From NCBI RefSeq assembly GCF_001886715.1, contig NZ_CP018082.1:7006001-7070000 (forward strand): a DNA stretch of 64,000 bases. The letters are read 5' to 3'. The notes beneath the pieces were generated by a model. It made no database searches. It was not told the DNA's origin and saw only the letters and a list, made by a program, of their open reading frames with translations. Below, piece after piece: positions 14,845 to 23,429 of the stretch. Position 1 is the stretch's first letter. Every line of letters starts with the position of its first letter. The stretch comes from Nocardia mangyaensis. GTDB taxonomy: Bacteria > Actinomycetota > Actinomycetes > Mycobacteriales > Mycobacteriaceae. The translations under genes were made by a program, and so were the position numbers.

Positions 14845-15050
14845 AGGGAGCCCTCACCTGCCAGTACGGAACAATGGTTACTACCCAGCTATCCGCCGAT
14901 GAACGCCATGATTGATCTCACGTCATATCCATGTAACATTCCTCCGGACTGAAACGATTGCGGAACAGCGTTTCTCGGAGTCGTCTCTAGAGTCCTCCGC
15001 TGCCGATATCCGCACAGTTGGCCCAGTCGTTGCCGGGCCAGAGACTGCGG

Positions 15051-15554
15051 CTAAGCAGGGCAGTTGACCGTGTACTCCCATTTGGTCTCGTCCAATCCAC
15101 TGACGCGCACAGTCACTGTCGTCGCATTCCCCGCGGGCAGCGATACCACCGCGGAACCGGTGCCCTCGTTGATGTTGTCGCCGACATAGCCGGTATCGAG
15201 CACCTGCGCACCCTCGTAGAACGCCTGAATTCGGTCCGGAATGTTCAGGGTTTCATAGGCGAGGACAAATGTGGTGGGCCCCGCCACACCGAGCTGGTGC
15301 ACGGTGGTCGTCACGCCCGCGCCGCCGGACTTGGTCGACCGGTTGCACTGTTGCGCGGCCTCGGCGGACCCGCCACTCGCGCCGCCGCCGAGTATCCCGC
15401 TCCCGGTGTCGAGCAGTTCACCGAGAATCCCACTACCGGAGTCGATCACGCCGCTCCCCGTCTCACCGCTACCGGTGTCGGCTCCGGCCACGCCGGCGAA
15501 CACGACGAGCGCGCACGCCGCCACGGTCGATGCCCCTGCTGTTGCGTACTTCAA
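15051..15554 (-). CDS. Secreted GSG-rich protein with beta domain (167 aa)
   Basis: Signal peptide KYATAGASTVAACALVVFAG, cleavage near AGADTG, then a GSG-repeat linker (GSGETGSGVIDSGSGILGEL) and a C-terminal beta-rich domain of about 95 residues with two Cys (AQQCNRS and TVNCPA) likely forming a disulphide. TTG 15554 is preferred because GGAGG lies five bases upstream; GTG 15557 is too close. I do not recognise the domain family; it could be a surface adhesin-like or binding module. Confidence 0.6.
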   Translation of the reverse strand: MKYATAGASTVAACALVVFAGVAGADTGSGETGSGVIDSGSGILGELLDTGSGILGGGASGGSAEAAQQCNRSTKSGGAGVTTTVHQLGVAGPTTFVLAYETLNIPDRIQAFYEGAQVLDTGYVGDNINEGTGSAVVSLPAGNATTVTVRVSGLDETKWEYTVNCPA

Positions 15555-15557
15555 CAC

Positions 15558-16161
15558 TTCCTCCACGCCACTTCTCGCCACGAGTCCGATCGGGTGAAAC
15601 ACGCACGGCGACCGCATGATCGCCGGATCCCCGAGGGCTCGATGTCGTCCCGTTCACCCAGCCCGATGGCTGGGCAGAGAAGTTCTAACACTCTTTTTAG
15701 AGGATGTGGTTTCCGTGAAATTCGGGAAGGAGAAAGTTCAAATGCGCTGCGGTTGCCATATTTTGACAGTCGGCAGTGTTGACATCCCGGCAATAACCCG
15801 TTGCCAGCCCACATGGCATCGAGCTACCCCTTAGCTCGCAGAACAAAGAACTGGTCAGTAGAACTAGCGATCCGATATATCCGATTTCGGCAATTGTTTC
15901 GCTAATCATCTCAGCGAAATTGAGTAATATCACAGCGAATTGCCGTAACGGGCCATCCGCGCCTGGCGATGCATCGGCCCCGGAAGCGACACGTGCGGTC
16001 GAATTACGTTGCAGCACTATCTATTCAGTCGGTCGGTTAGGATGAGGTCGACGCCACCCGCCGGATCGAACCGAAGCGTCGGCGCGGAAAGCCGAGGTTC
16101 TCCGACAGTGCGGGCACCACGCCGGCAAACCGGAATCCTCGGTCGAGGCGCCTATGGAGAC
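15558..16161. other. Non-coding, AT-richer stretch
   Basis: About 600 bp with G+C below its surroundings, especially 15690-15960. No open frame has a convincing start and composition. It may hold promoters for the flanking genes, but no clear motif was found. Confidence 0.45.
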
Positions 16162-16467
16162 ATGCTCACCGGAGCCTCGTTCGCAGCGATTGCCGTCGGA
16201 CTCTTCTTCGTGGCGCTCGGTGTCGCGATCGGTGAGTCGGCGATCGCGAAGACGAGCCTGCTCCCGTTCGGCGCGATCGGACTGGCCGACTACTACGCCG
16301 CGAAGGGTGAACGCTCGCCCGCGGTCCATCAGACGGGACAGCCGGGAACTGCATTCCTGCGGTTTCGTGGATGTGCGGAGACGCGGCCGTCGATGGTACT
16401 GATGGGCACAACACTGCGGCGCGTGAAAGTCCGCAACGAGACGCTGCGACAGTGTCCCCGATACTGA
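16162..16467 (+). CDS. Possible membrane protein (101 aa)
   Basis: ATG 16162 opens with two adjoining hydrophobic stretches (LTGASFAAIAVGLFFVALGV and AKTSLLPFGAIGLADYY) followed by a basic tail. A GGAG lies only a few bases upstream. No homologue comes to mind and the C-terminal half looks non-native, so the gene may be degraded. Confidence 0.35.
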   Translation: MLTGASFAAIAVGLFFVALGVAIGESAIAKTSLLPFGAIGLADYYAAKGERSPAVHQTGQPGTAFLRFRGCAETRPSMVLMGTTLRRVKVRNETLRQCPRY

Positions 16468-16468
16468 T

Positions 16469-16840
16469 CTACCGGTTCAGAAGCTGACCGGCACGTTGGA
16501 ACGAGACGCCGAGAACCTGCCCGATCTCACGAAGGGTCAAGCCTTCGTCCGCCAGCCGCCGAGCGGCGCGTTGAGCCGCTGCCGCTGCCGACGCCTTGAT
16601 CTCATCGACCTTCGACAGCAACCGCTTGGACTCTTCCCACTCTTCACGTACAGCTGCTGGTAGCTCGATCTCGACGTCGACCTCGAAAGATGTGGGCGCC
16701 ACCTCGAGCATGGTGGCGATCAGGTCACGCGCCATCGGCTCGACTTCTCGCAGATTTCGCGCCTGCGTCCACTGGTCGATCTCGGGAACATGGACAAGCC
16801 AGAATCGACCATCCCGCTCTGTGTGGGCGGTGTACTTCAT
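16469..16840 (-). CDS. hicB: HicB-type antitoxin (123 aa)
   Basis: The N-terminal half is a HicB-like partial RNase H fold (YTAHTERDGRFWLVHVPEID, then TQARNLREVEPMARDLIATM). The C-terminal half is helical with a helix-turn-helix end (DEGLTLREIGQVLGVSFQRA) for DNA binding. ATG 16840 overlaps the stop of the upstream hicA reading frame (ATGA), which fixes the start. HicB proteins neutralise HicA and repress their own promoter; the large palindrome at 17061-17105 is the likely operator. Confidence 0.75.
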   Translation of the reverse strand: MKYTAHTERDGRFWLVHVPEIDQWTQARNLREVEPMARDLIATMLEVAPTSFEVDVEIELPAAVREEWEESKRLLSKVDEIKASAAAAAQRAARRLADEGLTLREIGQVLGVSFQRAGQLLNR

Positions 16841-17056
16841 TTCCGCCACCATCCTTCTCCGAGTACTTCCTCGCACTGCTTATAGACCATCTCAGCGTAA
16901 CGATTGCCGAGTTCGGCGTGCCGACCGATCGGGATCTTCTTCCCCTCCCAGCTTGTAGATGGTGTGATTGCCACCTTCCCGCTCGACCTCCCAAGTCAGC
17001 CCGGCCGCCTTCGCGGCGTCGCCGATCTTCCTCAGAAGGTCGTTCCGCTTAGTCAT
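16837..17056 (-). pseudogene. hicA: hicA toxin gene, frameshifted
   Basis: From ATG 17056 the frame reads MTKRNDLLRKIGDAAKAAGL and then REGGNHTIYKLGG, a HicA start with the conserved His. It then leaves frame at a four-base G run (plus strand C run 16942-16945). Removing one G restores KKIPIGRHAELGNRYAEMVY and a stop overlapping hicB. So either hicA is inactivated, or the base is a sequencing error, or a +1 shift is used. As given, the product ends early with an unrelated tail (EEDPDRSARRTRQSLR). Confidence 0.75.
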
Positions 17057-17060
17057 GAAT

Positions 17061-17105
17061 GCTAGTCTAGTCTAGGATTGACAGTCAATCCTAGACTAGA
17101 CTAGC
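17061..17105. promoter_or_regulatory. 45-bp perfect palindrome upstream of hicA (operator/promoter)
   Basis: Arms of 22 bases (GCTAGTCTAGTCTAGGATTG plus AC, and its complement) around one central base, ending four bases from the hicA start. The arms contain repeated CTAGT units. On the minus strand TTGACT lies 18 bases before TAGCAT, a plausible -35/-10 pair inside the palindrome, implying a leaderless or near-leaderless hicA transcript. It is the expected site for HicB autorepression. Confidence 0.75.
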
Positions 17106-17123
17106 TGGGGCCCCGGTATGCGA

Positions 17124-17160
17124 CCAAGGGCCGCACATCCGGTGGATGTACGGCCCTTGG
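17124..17160 (-). terminator. Terminator of the htdX-fabG4 operon
   Basis: CCAAGGGCCG and CGGCCCTTGG pair, with ACATCC/GGATGT continuing the stem past one mismatch to a three-base loop. It lies 11 bases beyond the htdX stop. Confidence 0.65.
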
Positions 17161-17170
17161 GGGTGTCGGC

Positions 17171-18040
17171 TCAGCGCAGGGTGGCGGTGAGGTGGGGGTA
17201 GCCCTTTTTGGGGTGGAGGATGGACAGGTCCCAGCCCGATTCGGCCTGCTCGGCGTAGATGTTGATCGACGAGGGCAGGAAGATCGGCTTGCCGAATTTC
17301 ACGGCGTAGGTGGCCTTTTCGGGGACGCGGCCCTCGATGGTGCTGAGGATGTCGGCCGCCGACCACATGCCGTGGGCGATGGTCTTGGGGAAACCCATGG
17401 CCTTGGCGCCCAGGCCGGAGACGTGGATCGGGTTGCGGTCGCCGGAGGCGGCGGCGTAGCGGTTGATCGTCTTCTGATCGACGCGCTGCACGCGCAGCGG
17501 GGGCGGCGGGACCTGGTCCTCGGGGGGCGCGGACTTCGGACCACCCGAGAGCGAGGTGCGCTGCTGGTGCAGCATGGTCGAGACCTGGCGCCAGACCAGT
17601 TCGCGGCCGACTCGGATCTCGGTCACCGCGTCGATCAGCAGACCCTTCGGGTGCTCCCGGAGGTTCTCGACGTGGGCGGTGAAATCGAGCGGTTCGGCGA
17701 CCGAGATCTCGCGGGTGCGCTCGATGACGTTCTCGAGATGCACCGCACCGACCGCGGTGAACGGGAAGTCCCGGGCCACGATCAGTTCCATCATCAGCGG
17801 GAACGACAGGATGAACGGGTAGGTCAGCGGCAGGGTGTCGCTGAACCGCAGGCCGGTGGCGTGGCAGTAGGCGGCCAGGTGATCGGGATCGACCTGGAAG
17901 CCGTCCAGCACCACGCGGCGATCCGGCAGCCCCGGCTTGCGGCTCGACAGCGGGGCCGGCAGCGGGACAGCGCCCAGTGCCGCCTTCGCGTAGAGCCCGC
18001 CGTTCTTCGGGACCTCGGAGAGGGTGATCGTCTGGGTCAT
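17171..18040 (-). CDS. htdX: 3-hydroxyacyl-thioester dehydratase, MaoC-like (HtdX), 289 aa
   Basis: A double hot-dog hydratase. The C-terminal half carries the MaoC/R-hydratase signature (AAASGDRNPIHVSGLGAKAM then IAHGMWSAADIL), whose Asp and His are catalytic. The N-terminal half is a degenerate second hot-dog. It starts one base inside the fabG4 stop (TGATG), so the two are co-translated. In M. tuberculosis the same order Rv0241c-Rv0242c occurs, encoding HtdX and FabG4 of a second, non-FAS-II fatty acid cycle. It dehydrates 3-hydroxyacyl-CoA or -ACP. Confidence 0.9.
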   Translation of the reverse strand: MTQTITLSEVPKNGGLYAKAALGAVPLPAPLSSRKPGLPDRRVVLDGFQVDPDHLAAYCHATGLRFSDTLPLTYPFILSFPLMMELIVARDFPFTAVGAVHLENVIERTREISVAEPLDFTAHVENLREHPKGLLIDAVTEIRVGRELVWRQVSTMLHQQRTSLSGGPKSAPPEDQVPPPPLRVQRVDQKTINRYAAASGDRNPIHVSGLGAKAMGFPKTIAHGMWSAADILSTIEGRVPEKATYAVKFGKPIFLPSSINIYAEQAESGWDLSILHPKKGYPHLTATLR

Positions 18041-19395
18041 CAGGCGCCGATCAGGCTCTGACCGCAGACGCGGACCACGTTGCCGCTCACCGCGTTCGAC
18101 GCCGGGCTGGCGAAGTAGGCGATGGTCTCGGCCACGTCGACGGTCTGGCCGCCCTGCAGCAGCGAGCTCATCAGGCGACCGGCCTCGCGGGTGCCGAGCG
18201 GGATGGCGGCGGTCATGGCGGTCTCGATGAAGCCCGGCGCTACCGCGTTGATGGTGATGCCCTTCTCGGCCAGCACCGGGGACTCGGCGTCGACCATGCC
18301 GATGACACCGGCCTTGGAGGCGCCGTAGTTGGTCTGGCCACGATTGCCCGCGATGCCGGCGATGGAGGACACGTCGATCACGCGGCCACCCTCCTTGAGC
18401 ACACCCTTGGCCACCAGGCCGGAGGTGATGCGGTGCGGGGCAGCGAGATTGACGTTGATGACCGAGTTCCAGCGGCCCTCGTCCATGTTGGCGAGCAGCT
18501 TGTCGCGGGTGATACCGGCGTTGTGCACGACGATGTCGATGCCGCCGAAACGCTCCACGGCGAAGTCGGCCAGGCGCTCGGCGGCGTCGGGCGCGGTGAC
18601 GTCGAGAGCCAGTGCGGTGGCACCGATCTTGTTGGCGGTGGCCGAGAGGGCCTCGCCCGCGGCGGGGATGTCGGCGACGATGACGGTGGCGCCGTCACGG
18701 GCGAACACCTCGGCGATGGTGGCGCCGATGCCACGCGCGGCACCGGTGACCACGGCGACCTTGCCGTCGAGGGGCTTGTCCCAGCTGGCGGGGGCGACGG
18801 ACTCGTTCTTGCCGACCCGGATGACCTGGCCGTCGACGAAGGCCGACTTGGCCGAGAGCAGGAAACGCAGGGTCGACTCGAGGCCGGTCGCGGCGGTGCC
18901 CGCTTCGGGGTGCACGTAGACCAGCTGGCCGGTGGCGCCGCGCAGCAGTTCCTTGGCGACCGAGCGGGTGAAGCCCTCGAGCGCGCGCTGGGCGATCTGC
19001 TCGTCGACCGAGCCGACCAGCTCCGGGGTGGTGCCGAGGACGACGACACGCCCCGACGGTGCCAGGTTGCGCATGGCGGGCTGGAAGAATTCGAACAGCT
19101 GCGCGAGCTTGTCGATGGAGTCGATGCCGGTAGCGTCGAAGACGAGGGCGCCGTACTTGGTGCCCGAGTCGAGCGAATCGGCGACGGTGTAATCGGAGAG
19201 CAGCGCGCGGACCGGTTCGGCGAGGCGGCCCTTGCCACCGAGCAGAACGGGACCGGGAAGCGCGGGCTCGCCCGCCTTGTATCGGCGCAGCTCTGCCGGC
19301 TGGGGCAGGCCCAGCTTGCTCGCGAGGAACGCGCCGGGGGCGGAGTGGATGAAGGATCCGTAGAGGTTGGGTGCACCCTTGCTCTTGGCTGCCAC
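18040..19395 (-). CDS. fabG4: High-molecular-weight 3-oxoacyl reductase FabG4 (451 aa)
   Basis: An NADH-dependent short-chain reductase with an extra N-terminal flavodoxin-like domain (residues 1-200) and a C-terminal Rossmann domain: [28 protein letters not shown], and the catalytic NYGASKAG with Tyr357 and Lys361. GTG 19395 with AGGAAC upstream gives the length of the Rv0242c product; the longer frame to 19488 crosses the promoter. It reduces 3-oxoacyl-CoA. It is divergent from fadA2 across a palindromic operator at 19491-19510. Confidence 0.92.
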   Translation of the reverse strand: MAAKSKGAPNLYGSFIHSAPGAFLASKLGLPQPAELRRYKAGEPALPGPVLLGGKGRLAEPVRALLSDYTVADSLDSGTKYGALVFDATGIDSIDKLAQLFEFFQPAMRNLAPSGRVVVLGTTPELVGSVDEQIAQRALEGFTRSVAKELLRGATGQLVYVHPEAGTAATGLESTLRFLLSAKSAFVDGQVIRVGKNESVAPASWDKPLDGKVAVVTGAARGIGATIAEVFARDGATVIVADIPAAGEALSATANKIGATALALDVTAPDAAERLADFAVERFGGIDIVVHNAGITRDKLLANMDEGRWNSVINVNLAAPHRITSGLVAKGVLKEGGRVIDVSSIAGIAGNRGQTNYGASKAGVIGMVDAESPVLAEKGITINAVAPGFIETAMTAAIPLGTREAGRLMSSLLQGGQTVDVAETIAYFASPASNAVSGNVVRVCGQSLIGA

Positions 19396-19490
19396 TGTTC
19401 CTACCTTCTCTGTGCTCGACGTGTTGTATGACCGTGCTCGCCCAGTGTCCCCCGTGTTGGCGCACATTTGCGGGTACGGTGTCGACAACG

Positions 19491-19510
19491 AACTTACTCC
19501 AGAGTAAGTT
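19491..19510. promoter_or_regulatory. TetR-type operator between fabG4 and fadA2
   Basis: AACTTACTC-CA-GAGTAAGTT is a perfect palindrome with nine-base arms. The core TTACTCCARRGTAA is shared with the site before the tetR gene at 28562-28585. It lies in the divergent promoter region and could control both directions. Confidence 0.7.
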
Positions 19511-19567
19511 TAATGTAAACCGATACGCCTGACGTACCCGGAACCGACGAGACCATGGAGAACTCGA

Positions 19568-20902
19568 GTGACAAGCAAAGCCCGCTCGGCGACGGCCAAG
19601 GCCAAGACCACTGCCAAGAGCGCGAAGACCGCGCGCCCGGTCGCCATCGTTGGTGGTAACCGCATCCCGTTCGCTCGCTCGGACAAGGCCTACGCGAAGG
19701 CCTCCAACCAGGATATGTTCACCGCCACCCTCGACGGGCTGGTCAGCCGCTTCGGCCTGCAGGGCGAGCGCCTCGGCATGGTCGTCGGTGGCGCGGTGCT
19801 CAAGAAGGTCGGCGAGCACAGCCTGATCCGTGAGAGCGTGCTCGGCTCGAAGCTCTCGCCCTACACCCCCGCCCACGACCTGCAGCTCGCCTGTGGCACC
19901 GGCCTGCAGTCGGTGGTCACCGTCGGCGACGCGATCGCGCTCGGCCGGATCGAGTCGGGCATCGGCGGCGGCGCCGACACCACCTCCGACGCCCCGATCG
20001 GCGTCAGCGAGGACATGCGCGAGTGGATGCTCACCGCCAACCGCGCCAAGACCAACAAGGACCGCCTCAAGCTGGTCGGTCAGCTGCGTCCGGGGATGCT
20101 CGGCATCGAGATCCCGCGCAATGCCGAGCCGCGCACCGGGCTGTCGATGGGTGAGCACGCCGCCATCACCGCCAAGGAGTTCGGCATCGCCCGCGAGGCG
20201 CAGGACGAACTGGCCTACCTCTCGCACAAGAACATGGCCGCCGCCTACGACCGTGGCTTCTTCGACGACCTGATCACCCCGTTCCTCGGCCTGACCCGCG
20301 ACGACAACCTGCGTCCCGGCTCGACCGTGGAGAAGCTGGCCACCCTCAAGCCGGTGTTCGGCACCAAGCTGGGCGACGCGACCATGACCGCGGGCAACTC
20401 CACCCCGCTCACCGATGGCGCCTCGGCGGTGCTGCTGTCGAGCGACGAGTGGGCCGCCGAGCGCAACCTGCCCGTGCTGGCGCACCTGGTCGACTCCGAG
20501 GTCGCCTCGGTCGACTACATCCACGGCCCCGACGGCCTGCTGATGGCGCCCACCTACGCGGTGCCGCGCCTGCTGGCCCGCAACGGCCTGACCCTGCAGG
20601 ACTTCGACTACTACGAGATCCACGAGGCCTTCGCCTCGGTGGTGCTGGCCACCCTGGCCGCGTGGGAGTCCGACGCCTACTGCAAGGAGCGCCTCGGCCT
20701 CGACGGCGCGCTGGGCTCGATCGACCGCAGCAAGCTCAACGTCAACGGCTCCTCGCTGGCCGCGGGCCACCCCTTCGCCGCGACCGGCGGCCGCGTCGTC
20801 GCCTCGACCGCGAAGCTGCTGGCGGAGAAGGGATCCGGCCGCGCGCTGATCTCCATCTGCGCCGCGGGCGGCCAAGGCGTGGTCGCGATCATCGAGCGCT
20901 AG
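19568..20902 (+). CDS. fadA2: Acetyl-CoA acyltransferase / thiolase FadA2 (444 aa)
   Basis: Thiolase fold with all active-site groups: nucleophile Cys109 in QLACGTGLQS, His401 in LAAGHPFAATGGR and Cys431 in ISICAAGGQG. The N-terminus has a basic Ala/Lys-rich extension before RPVAIVGGNRIPFARSDKAY. GTG 19568 follows GGAGAACTCGA. In beta-oxidation it cleaves 3-oxoacyl-CoA; with the neighbouring reductase and dehydratase it can also act in synthesis. It is the Rv0243 counterpart. A perfect 21-bp terminator follows. Confidence 0.92.
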   Translation: MTSKARSATAKAKTTAKSAKTARPVAIVGGNRIPFARSDKAYAKASNQDMFTATLDGLVSRFGLQGERLGMVVGGAVLKKVGEHSLIRESVLGSKLSPYTPAHDLQLACGTGLQSVVTVGDAIALGRIESGIGGGADTTSDAPIGVSEDMREWMLTANRAKTNKDRLKLVGQLRPGMLGIEIPRNAEPRTGLSMGEHAAITAKEFGIAREAQDELAYLSHKNMAAAYDRGFFDDLITPFLGLTRDDNLRPGSTVEKLATLKPVFGTKLGDATMTAGNSTPLTDGASAVLLSSDEWAAERNLPVLAHLVDSEVASVDYIHGPDGLLMAPTYAVPRLLARNGLTLQDFDYYEIHEAFASVVLATLAAWESDAYCKERLGLDGALGSIDRSKLNVNGSSLAAGHPFAATGGRVVASTAKLLAEKGSGRALISICAAGGQGVVAIIER

Positions 20903-20916
20903 CCAACACCGCACAC

Positions 20917-20961
20917 GCAACGGCGGGTGGTCTCCGAGTCTCGGAGACCACCCGCCGTTGC
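20917..20961. terminator. 21-bp perfect hairpin terminator
   Basis: GCAACGGCGGGTGGTCTCCG plus A pairs exactly with its complement around GTC. It lies between convergent fadA2 (ends 20902) and the small secreted gene (ends 20972), serving both. Confidence 0.85.
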
Positions 20962-20971
20962 GTTCATGGGG

Positions 20972-21202
20972 TCAGCGGCACAGGGGAATGTAATGGGGCT
21001 CGGGGGAGGCCCAGGTGCCGCAGAGGATGAGCTTGAGGAAGCCGATGGGGAAGTCCAGGACGGCGGAACCGGTGCCGGCGGAACCGGACTCGGCGATCAC
21101 CGCCGGGGCCGCGGGGGTGGCCATGGCGGGGGACGCGGTGGCAGTAGCGATACCGGCGACGGCGGCGGTGGCGACGACGAGTCGGATCATACGACGATGC
21201 AT
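20972..21202 (-). CDS. Small secreted protein with GSAGTGSA motif (76 aa)
   Basis: A signal peptide (MIRLVVATAAVAGIATATAS, cleavage near AMATPA) precedes a short mature region with ESGSAGTGSAVLDFPIGFLK and a Cys-containing C-terminus (LILCGTWASPEPHY then IPLCR), so one disulphide is likely. ATG 21202 has GAAAGG upstream; ATG 21190 is an alternative. It shares the GSA motif with three other secreted proteins here. Function unknown. Confidence 0.6.
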   Translation of the reverse strand: MHRRMIRLVVATAAVAGIATATASPAMATPAAPAVIAESGSAGTGSAVLDFPIGFLKLILCGTWASPEPHYIPLCR

Positions 21203-21467
21203 GGGGAGCCTTTCGAGAACGTGAGCAAAGCTAACTAACTACCCAATCGGGCGGCTCGGCCCGTTCGTTACCAACGATTCTTCGGCATCGATACTCGAAT
21301 TTCTTTGCCCTGTAAGCTATTCCATGCGGAACCAAAGGCTCTCGCGTCAGCTCGTCGATCACCGACGGTGCTCGCGTGGGAGCGGCGGTCGCCGTGGGGG
21401 CGACACCGGGAACAGCTGCCATCAAAGGTGCCAGGCACTTCGACGGTGCGTGGCAACACCTTTCGGG

Positions 21468-22457
21468 CTACTCGGTGCCGATGGCCTCGGCCAGGAGCGG
21501 CCAGGAGTTGTGCAGGTCCTGTTCCCAGTACTTCCAGGTGTGGGTGCCCGCCGGACGGAACTCGGTGTGGGCGGGGATGTTCAGGTCCGCGAGGCGGGCG
21601 GCCAGGCGCTGAGTGCAGAGGTTGGCCGCCGCCTCGATGGCACCGCCGAGCAGGATCTGGTCGGTCATGCCGATGACCTTGCCGGGGCTCGCGCCCGGCG
21701 GAAGGGTCTCGGCGATGCCGGGCAGGCCGGTGGCGCTGGAGAGGTAGATGGCCTTGCCGCGCAGGCGTTCGGCGTTGAGATAGGGGTCATTGGCCCGCCA
21801 GGCGGGGTCGCCGGGCGGGCCCCACATATTGGCCGGGTCGGCGCCCGCGCGGGCCAGGACGAGGTCGATGTAGGCACGGCTGAGGGGGTCCTCGACGGAG
21901 GCGCAGCCGCTGTAGGCGCCGACGGCGCGGTAGCGGTCGGGGGCGGCGATGGCGAGATTGAGCACTGCGGTGGCCGACATCGACAGGCCCGCGATGGCAT
22001 TCACGCCGGTGGTGTTCAGGGTCTCGTCGATGATCGGCGGGAGTTCCTCGGTGAGGAAGGTCTGCCACTTGTTGCGACCGAGCTCGGGATCGTCGCGCTG
22101 CCAGTCGGTGTAGTAGGAGAACTTGCCCGCGGCCGGGGTGATCACGTTGACGTTCTTGTCGGCGAAGAACTGCACGATATCGGTCTGGTTGTACCAGTTG
22201 GCGACGTCCTCGCCGCCGCCCGCGCCATTGAGCAGATACAGCGTCGGGCGCGGGGCGCTGGTGTCGTACGGCGTGATGACCTGCAGCGGGATCACCCGAT
22301 CCATCGCCGCGGAGTACACGTGCAGCGTCTGCTCGCGCTGCCCGGGACGGTCGATGTGATCGAGCCGCGAAGAGTCCGCGCCGGCCGCGCCGAACGAGCA
22401 CAGCGTCAGCACGAGCGCCGAAACCAAGGCCGCGATCGGCCGCTTGCACACCACCAT
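21468..22457 (-). CDS. Antigen-85-like mycolyltransferase / esterase (329 aa)
   Basis: Secreted alpha/beta hydrolase of the esterase D/Ag85 group. A signal peptide covers the first 27 residues. Then come LYLLNGAGGGEDVANWYNQT, the nucleophile motif GLSMS with Ser159, and the C-terminal GTHTWKYWEQDLHNSW carrying the catalytic His. Family members transfer mycolic acids between trehalose monomycolate and arabinogalactan or trehalose. ATG 22457 with GAGGG upstream is used. Whether it is a true transferase or an esterase cannot be decided from the sequence. Confidence 0.85.
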   Translation of the reverse strand: MVVCKRPIAALVSALVLTLCSFGAAGADSSRLDHIDRPGQREQTLHVYSAAMDRVIPLQVITPYDTSAPRPTLYLLNGAGGGEDVANWYNQTDIVQFFADKNVNVITPAAGKFSYYTDWQRDDPELGRNKWQTFLTEELPPIIDETLNTTGVNAIAGLSMSATAVLNLAIAAPDRYRAVGAYSGCASVEDPLSRAYIDLVLARAGADPANMWGPPGDPAWRANDPYLNAERLRGKAIYLSSATGLPGIAETLPPGASPGKVIGMTDQILLGGAIEAAANLCTQRLAARLADLNIPAHTEFRPAGTHTWKYWEQDLHNSWPLLAEAIGTE

Positions 22458-22541
22458 GAACCCTCACCAGACGAACGACAGGACCACACCCGAGCGCCGG
22501 GGCGACAGCGCGAACCGCCCCGGCGACCAGGTGCTACGCGA

Positions 22542-23243
22542 TCAGCTTCCGATCAGATTGCGCAGCACGTCGGAGAGGATGTCGGTCGCCGAGCCGGTGG
22601 AGCTCAGCTGGCCGTCGGAGGATCCGAGACCGTTGTCGCCGAGGCTGCCGATCACGGTCTCCCCGGCGTTGGCACCGCGGGCGGTGAAGCAGGCGGTGAG
22701 GCCGGGCAGTTCGGTGCCGACACCCACGGTGCCCGCGACGCCGACGCCACCGCTGGTGATCGCCTGACCGGCCTTGACGCTGCTCGGCACGGGGTAGGTG
22801 ATGGTCAGGGTGACCGGGTTGCCGGAGTTGACGAACCAGCCGGTGCTGGTGACCTTCCAGCCGCCCGCGTTCGGGGTCGCGGTCACGTCCTCGGTGCGCT
22901 GGCCGCCGATCGCGTGGTAGGCGGTGATGGTGGTCTTGGTCGGGGCACCGAACCCGACCGGCGGGAAGTCGGTGATGGTATTGACGTACGGGTTGCCGAT
23001 TCCGGTGGTCCCGACGATCACCTTGTAGGTGACGCTGGTGCCGACCCCGATCGTCTCGGCACTCGCGATCTTGTCGTAGACATGGGTGACGCCGACCGTG
23101 CTGGCGTCACGCTTGGTCGCGTGGCTGCTGACCGCGCAGTCGGGAGCGGCCGCGGCGATGCCGGAACCGAGGCTGACGCCGACACCGGCCACGACCAGGG
23201 TGGTGGCCGCGATTCCCGCGGCGATACGCGAAGTCCGGAACAT
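22542..23243 (-). CDS. Secreted protein with C-terminal GSA motif (233 aa)
   Basis: Signal peptide (SRIAAGIAATTLVVAGVGVS, cleavage at AAAAPD). The mature part is beta-rich with two Cys (APDCAVSS and LTACFTARG) and repeated short strands ending in an acidic-polar tail with LSSTGSATDILSDVLRNLIG. The start ATG 23243 has GGAGGAAAATC upstream. It resembles many Mycobacteriales exported proteins of unknown function and follows directly upstream of the Ag85-like gene on the same strand. Confidence 0.65.
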   Translation of the reverse strand: MFRTSRIAAGIAATTLVVAGVGVSLGSGIAAAAPDCAVSSHATKRDASTVGVTHVYDKIASAETIGVGTSVTYKVIVGTTGIGNPYVNTITDFPPVGFGAPTKTTITAYHAIGGQRTEDVTATPNAGGWKVTSTGWFVNSGNPVTLTITYPVPSSVKAGQAITSGGVGVAGTVGVGTELPGLTACFTARGANAGETVIGSLGDNGLGSSDGQLSSTGSATDILSDVLRNLIGS

Positions 23244-23429
23244 GATTTTCCTCCAAAGTCCCAGCGAGGATGGCCGGGACGAATCCTCATCAGGTGGGCT
23301 TTCCCCCCTCTGGCCACAAGGTATCGGCCGGACTGGACGGTTGTCCTGAAAAATAAGAACACGTTCTCATTTTTGTGGAACATCTCTGTTTAACCTCGCG
23401 TTTGCGGCCGTTAAGACCACTTGACAGGA

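Noticed and set aside
15697..16017. Minus-strand 106-aa open frame in the AT-rich gap
   Set aside because: It has mixed composition, no ribosome-binding site, and no domain; it looks like chance in lower-G+C DNA.
21203..21467. Possible 64-aa minus-strand gene upstream of the small secreted protein
   Set aside because: It lacks a ribosome-binding site and a recognisable domain, and overlaps the likely promoter of the secreted protein gene.
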